From Paenibacillus sp. UBA6285 (GTDB lineage Bacteria; Bacillota; Bacilli; Paenibacillales; Paenibacillaceae): a stretch of 6,021 bases of DNA. The stretch lies in the NCBI GenBank assembly GCA_002438345.1, contig DJUJ01000114.1:7639-13659 (forward strand). The letters run 5' to 3'. The translations under genes and the position numbers were made by a program. This document shows positions 5,320-6,021 of this stretch, one piece after another (positions within the stretch are counted from its first letter, which is position 1; each line of letters starts with the position of its first letter). A model generated the notes under the pieces. That model was not told where the DNA came from. It saw only the letters and a program-made list of their open reading frames with translations, and did no database searches.

Positions 5320-5829
5320 ATGCAGATTCACTTTCGCAAATTAGCGAATGCCGATGAACCGTTACATATTCACGATGTTGTGGATGTCAGCGAGGTAGTC
5401 AAAGGGCGCAAGGATATTCTAACTGTTGCTCCGCTCTCAGTGGACCTTAAAGCGCTGCCCGCGGGAACCGATTGTGTGAACGTGGTGGGAAAACTGAGTG
5501 GAGATGTGGACATGTTATGTTCACGTTGTCTCACGGAGGTCAAAAGTGATTTGAACATTCCTTTTGCTGAGACTTTCAAGTGGCTTAAGCAGCCAGTTCT
5601 TCCAGATGACGAAGATGAGGATCTCATTTACGTCAAGGATGAGGTTGTGGATCTTATCCCGTATGTGGAAGAAAATTTCGTACTGCACATACCGGATTCG
5701 GTATTGTGCAAGGCAGACTGTCTTGGTCTTTGTCAGAAATGCGGACAGAACTTGAACGAAGGCACCTGCAGTTGCGACAACACAGTGATCGATCCTCGAC
5801 TCGCTGGGTTGAAAGACTTTTTCAAATGA
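5320..5829 (+). CDS. YceD/DUF177 family protein (B. subtilis YlbN), cysteine-rich
   Basis: The YceD (DUF177) family is almost always encoded directly before rpmF. It is linked to ribosome or 23S rRNA accumulation in some bacteria and in plant plastids, but its molecular role is not settled. From ATG 5320 the protein has 169 residues, the normal size. It shows a CSRC pair at C67 and C70, an acidic stretch DDEDEDL at 96-102, and a C-terminal cysteine cluster (C130, C134, C138, C141, C150, C152) in the pattern LCQKCGQNLNEGTCSC. It ends with the family signature DPRLAGLKDFF. The cysteines suggest metal binding, probably zinc, which is inferred. A TTG start 15 bases upstream is possible in frame but overlaps the ribosome binding site. 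It forms an operon with rpmF 69 bases downstream. Confidence 0.92.
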   Translation: MQIHFRKLANADEPLHIHDVVDVSEVVKGRKDILTVAPLSVDLKALPAGTDCVNVVGKLSGDVDMLCSRCLTEVKSDLNIPFAETFKWLKQPVLPDDEDEDLIYVKDEVVDLIPYVEENFVLHIPDSVLCKADCLGLCQKCGQNLNEGTCSCDNTVIDPRLAGLKDFFK

Positions 5830-5849
5830 AACATTACAACAAAACACAT

Positions 5850-5867
5850 CCTGCTCTGAGGAGCAGG
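5850..5867 (+). other. Hairpin in the yceD-rpmF spacer
   Basis: The perfect 7-bp stem CCTGCTC (5850-5856) with GAGCAGG (5861-5867) encloses the loop TGAG. It is followed by CTGACAGAAA, with no T run, so it is not an intrinsic terminator. It ends 16 bases before the rpmF ribosome binding site. It could protect or separate the rpmF message, or be an RNase processing site. The function is inferred. Confidence 0.55.
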
Positions 5868-5883
5868 CTGACAGAAATATCAC

Positions 5884-5892
5884 AAGGAGGTG
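5884..5892 (+). promoter_or_regulatory. rpmF Shine-Dalgarno
   Basis: AAGGAGGTG is a perfect 9-base match to the complement of the 16S 3' end and lies 6 bases before the ATG, consistent with high expression. Confidence 0.85.
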
Positions 5893-5898
5893 GAACAC

Positions 5899-6021
5899 AT
5901 GGCAGTACCACAACGTAGAACGTCTAAGACACGCCGTGACAAACGTCGCACCCACTTTAAGTTGGTTGTGCCGGGCATGGTGAAATGCGAACAATGCGGA
6001 GAGTTGAAATTGGCTCACCAC
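5899..6021 (+). CDS. rpmF: 50S ribosomal protein L32 (partial, 3' end outside window)
   Basis: L32 is a small basic protein of the large ribosomal subunit. The first 41 codons are present and the gene runs off the window edge; full proteins have about 57-60 residues. The start [19 protein letters not shown] is the classic L32 N-terminus. The first zinc-ribbon pair is C30 and C33 in KCEQCGELK, so this is a zinc-binding (C+) form, provided the second pair lies in the missing part. The ATG has a perfect ribosome binding site. It is expected to be expressed from the promoter at 5262-5291 together with the YceD gene. In Paenibacillus, and in many other bacteria, fatty-acid genes (fapR or plsX) follow rpmF, but that region is not visible here. 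Confidence 0.96.
   Translation, partial: MAVPQRRTSKTRRDKRRTHFKLVVPGMVKCEQCGELKLAHH

Noticed and set aside
5521..6021. 166-codon minus-strand frame opposite yceD and rpmF
   Set aside because: It covers two well-supported genes on the other strand and has no recognisable domain.
1..6021. Undescribed multi-gene system, mobile element, CRISPR, or tRNA/rRNA
   Set aside because: All intact genes belong to well-known core families in a conserved order. No repeat array, transposase, integrase or RNA gene pattern is visible.

Overview
The window reads as a core-genome segment of a low-to-mid GC, spore-forming Firmicute of the Paenibacillus/Bacillales type. The gene set (RsmD, CoaD, YlbJ, a PDZ plus Lon-like SepM/YlbL, TmcAL/YlbM, a YceD/DUF177 protein, ribosomal protein L32) matches the B. 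subtilis ylbH-ylbN-rpmF block. Most genes have strong Bacillus-style Shine-Dalgarno sequences, and the sporulation gene ylbJ has a sigma-E-like promoter. The patatin-like ylbK that I recall between ylbJ and ylbL in Bacillus is absent, which fits a Paenibacillus-like lineage. The genus is inferred from gene content and style, not from any search.

Layout. Positions 1-277 hold the unresolved end of an upstream region and a candidate promoter with a short leader hairpin. rsmD and coaD follow on the plus strand and overlap by 17 bases, as a translationally coupled pair. ylbJ is on the minus strand and converges on coaD with a 29-base overlap. sepM (plus) diverges from ylbJ across a short region and converges on tmcAL (minus) with an 11-base overlap. 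In that overlap the two TGA stop codons lie on opposite arms of one inverted repeat. About 310 bases of AT-rich intergenic DNA separate tmcAL from the plus-strand pair yceD-rpmF. A consensus-like sigma-A promoter lies there, and a dyad covers its -10 region. rpmF is cut by the window end after 41 codons.

How the genes relate. Most are housekeeping: 16S rRNA methylation (RsmD), coenzyme A synthesis (CoaD), wobble acetylation of elongator tRNA-Met (TmcAL), ribosomal protein L32, and its usual partner YceD. SepM is a membrane-anchored protease, and YlbJ is a spore-specific membrane protein. The strands alternate (+ + - + - + +), so there are two tail-to-tail overlaps with no room for ordinary intergenic terminators.

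I see no mobile element, CRISPR array, tRNA or rRNA, and no defence or biosynthetic system. The points worth a second look are regulatory: the dyad over the yceD-rpmF promoter, which resembles a FapR operator; the shared stop-codon hairpin between sepM and tmcAL; the sigma-E-like promoter of ylbJ; and three start sites where the longest reading frame is probably not the translated one.
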